The notes beneath the pieces are model-generated. The model worked only from the letters and a program-made list of their open reading frames with translations, searched no databases and had not been told where the DNA came from. A DNA stretch of 64,000 nucleotides from Phalacrocorax aristotelis (Eukaryota; Chordata; Aves; Suliformes; Phalacrocoracidae). This document shows positions 63,640 to 64,000 of this stretch, in pieces (positions within the stretch are counted from its first letter, which is position 1; each line of letters opens with the position of its first letter). The stretch is from assembly GCF_949628215.1 (NCBI RefSeq), contig NC_134279.1:8352041-8416040 (forward strand), read 5' to 3'. Position numbers and translations under genes: made by a program.

Positions 63640-64000
63640 AGGAAAGGTGAGCTAATGTCTCCGCGATCACGGCTGTGGCATTAATTCCATGACGCTTTAC
63701 ACTTGTGTGCGGGGATCCTTCGTATCTCAGCACAGTCTAAGTTAGCGGTGCTAATTGCGACAAGGTCCCCAAACCTTGCAGGGGGGATGCTGGAGAAAAC
63801 GCTGGCTTCCAGAGTGCTGGTCTGCTGCTGCTTACGCTGCTTAGTTGCGATGGATGAATTGCTTTGGAGATATATTATACATCAGTGCACTCAAAGCGAG
63901 TCCTTCATTCCCTTACGGACATGGTTATCCTCGTCCTCCTTTTGACAGCGTTTGGTCGGCGAGGAGAGCGGCCGCTTGCGCAGAAGGGCAGGAAGGGGGG
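63640..64000. promoter_or_regulatory. CpG-rich edge, possible CpG-island shore
   Basis: CpG dinucleotides become frequent compared with the rest of the window: I count roughly 20 in the last 400 bases, clustered most tightly in the final 60 bases, which include GTCGGCGAGG and GCGGCCGCTTGCGC. In vertebrate DNA that is otherwise CpG-poor, this usually marks the approach to a CpG-island promoter. The window ends before any transcript start can be located, and no open frame here looks like a first coding exon. The direction of any gene is unknown. Confidence 0.4.

Overview
The window looks like nuclear DNA from a bird. The clearest evidence is a CR1 LINE fragment at 34714-35080 on the minus strand. 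It keeps the octamer-repeat 3' end typical of bird CR1 (ATTCTATG copies) and a readable C-terminus of the CR1 reverse-transcriptase protein. Around it are AT-leaning, CpG-poor DNA, few recent repeats, and scattered, heavily decayed pieces that resemble MIR/CORE-SINE and older CR1/L3 elements. The sequence of the CR1 copy reminds me of families common in Neoaves, but that is from memory and the lineage call is tentative.

I find no protein-coding gene, rRNA, functional tRNA, CRISPR array or prokaryotic feature. The longest open frames are about 140-160 codons. They have low-complexity or random-looking composition, often overlap equally long antisense frames, and none resembles a protein family I know. 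Chance open frames of this size are expected in 64 kb. The window is best read as intergenic DNA or part of a very large intron. The last 350 bases turn CpG-rich, so a CpG-island promoter may begin at or just past the right edge.

Layout. 1-5.5 kb: non-coding, with an alternating purine/pyrimidine tract, a small CpG-rich patch and an ATTA-rich island. 5.5-28 kb: non-coding, with a MIR-like fragment, poly(A) and (TA)10 runs, a TATA-like site and several ATTA-rich islands. 28-35 kb: the repeat-richest part, with MIR-like pieces, an old CR1-like piece and the young CR1. 35-49 kb: non-coding, with long C runs, an ATTA/octamer island, short tandem duplications and an L3-like tail. 49-56 kb: a tRNA-like relic, more MIR-like pieces and one AT-rich palindrome. 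56-64 kb: a homeodomain-type palindrome, a duplicated 18-mer carrying AATAAA, a possible spliced exon, a C19 run and the CpG-rich edge.

No genes can be shown to work together here. The most plausible biology is long-range regulation: several AT-rich islands carry ATTA clusters, octamer sites and palindromes of the kind found in vertebrate conserved non-coding elements. Conservation cannot be tested from one sequence. I did not find a convincing new biological system, and the findings below are modest.
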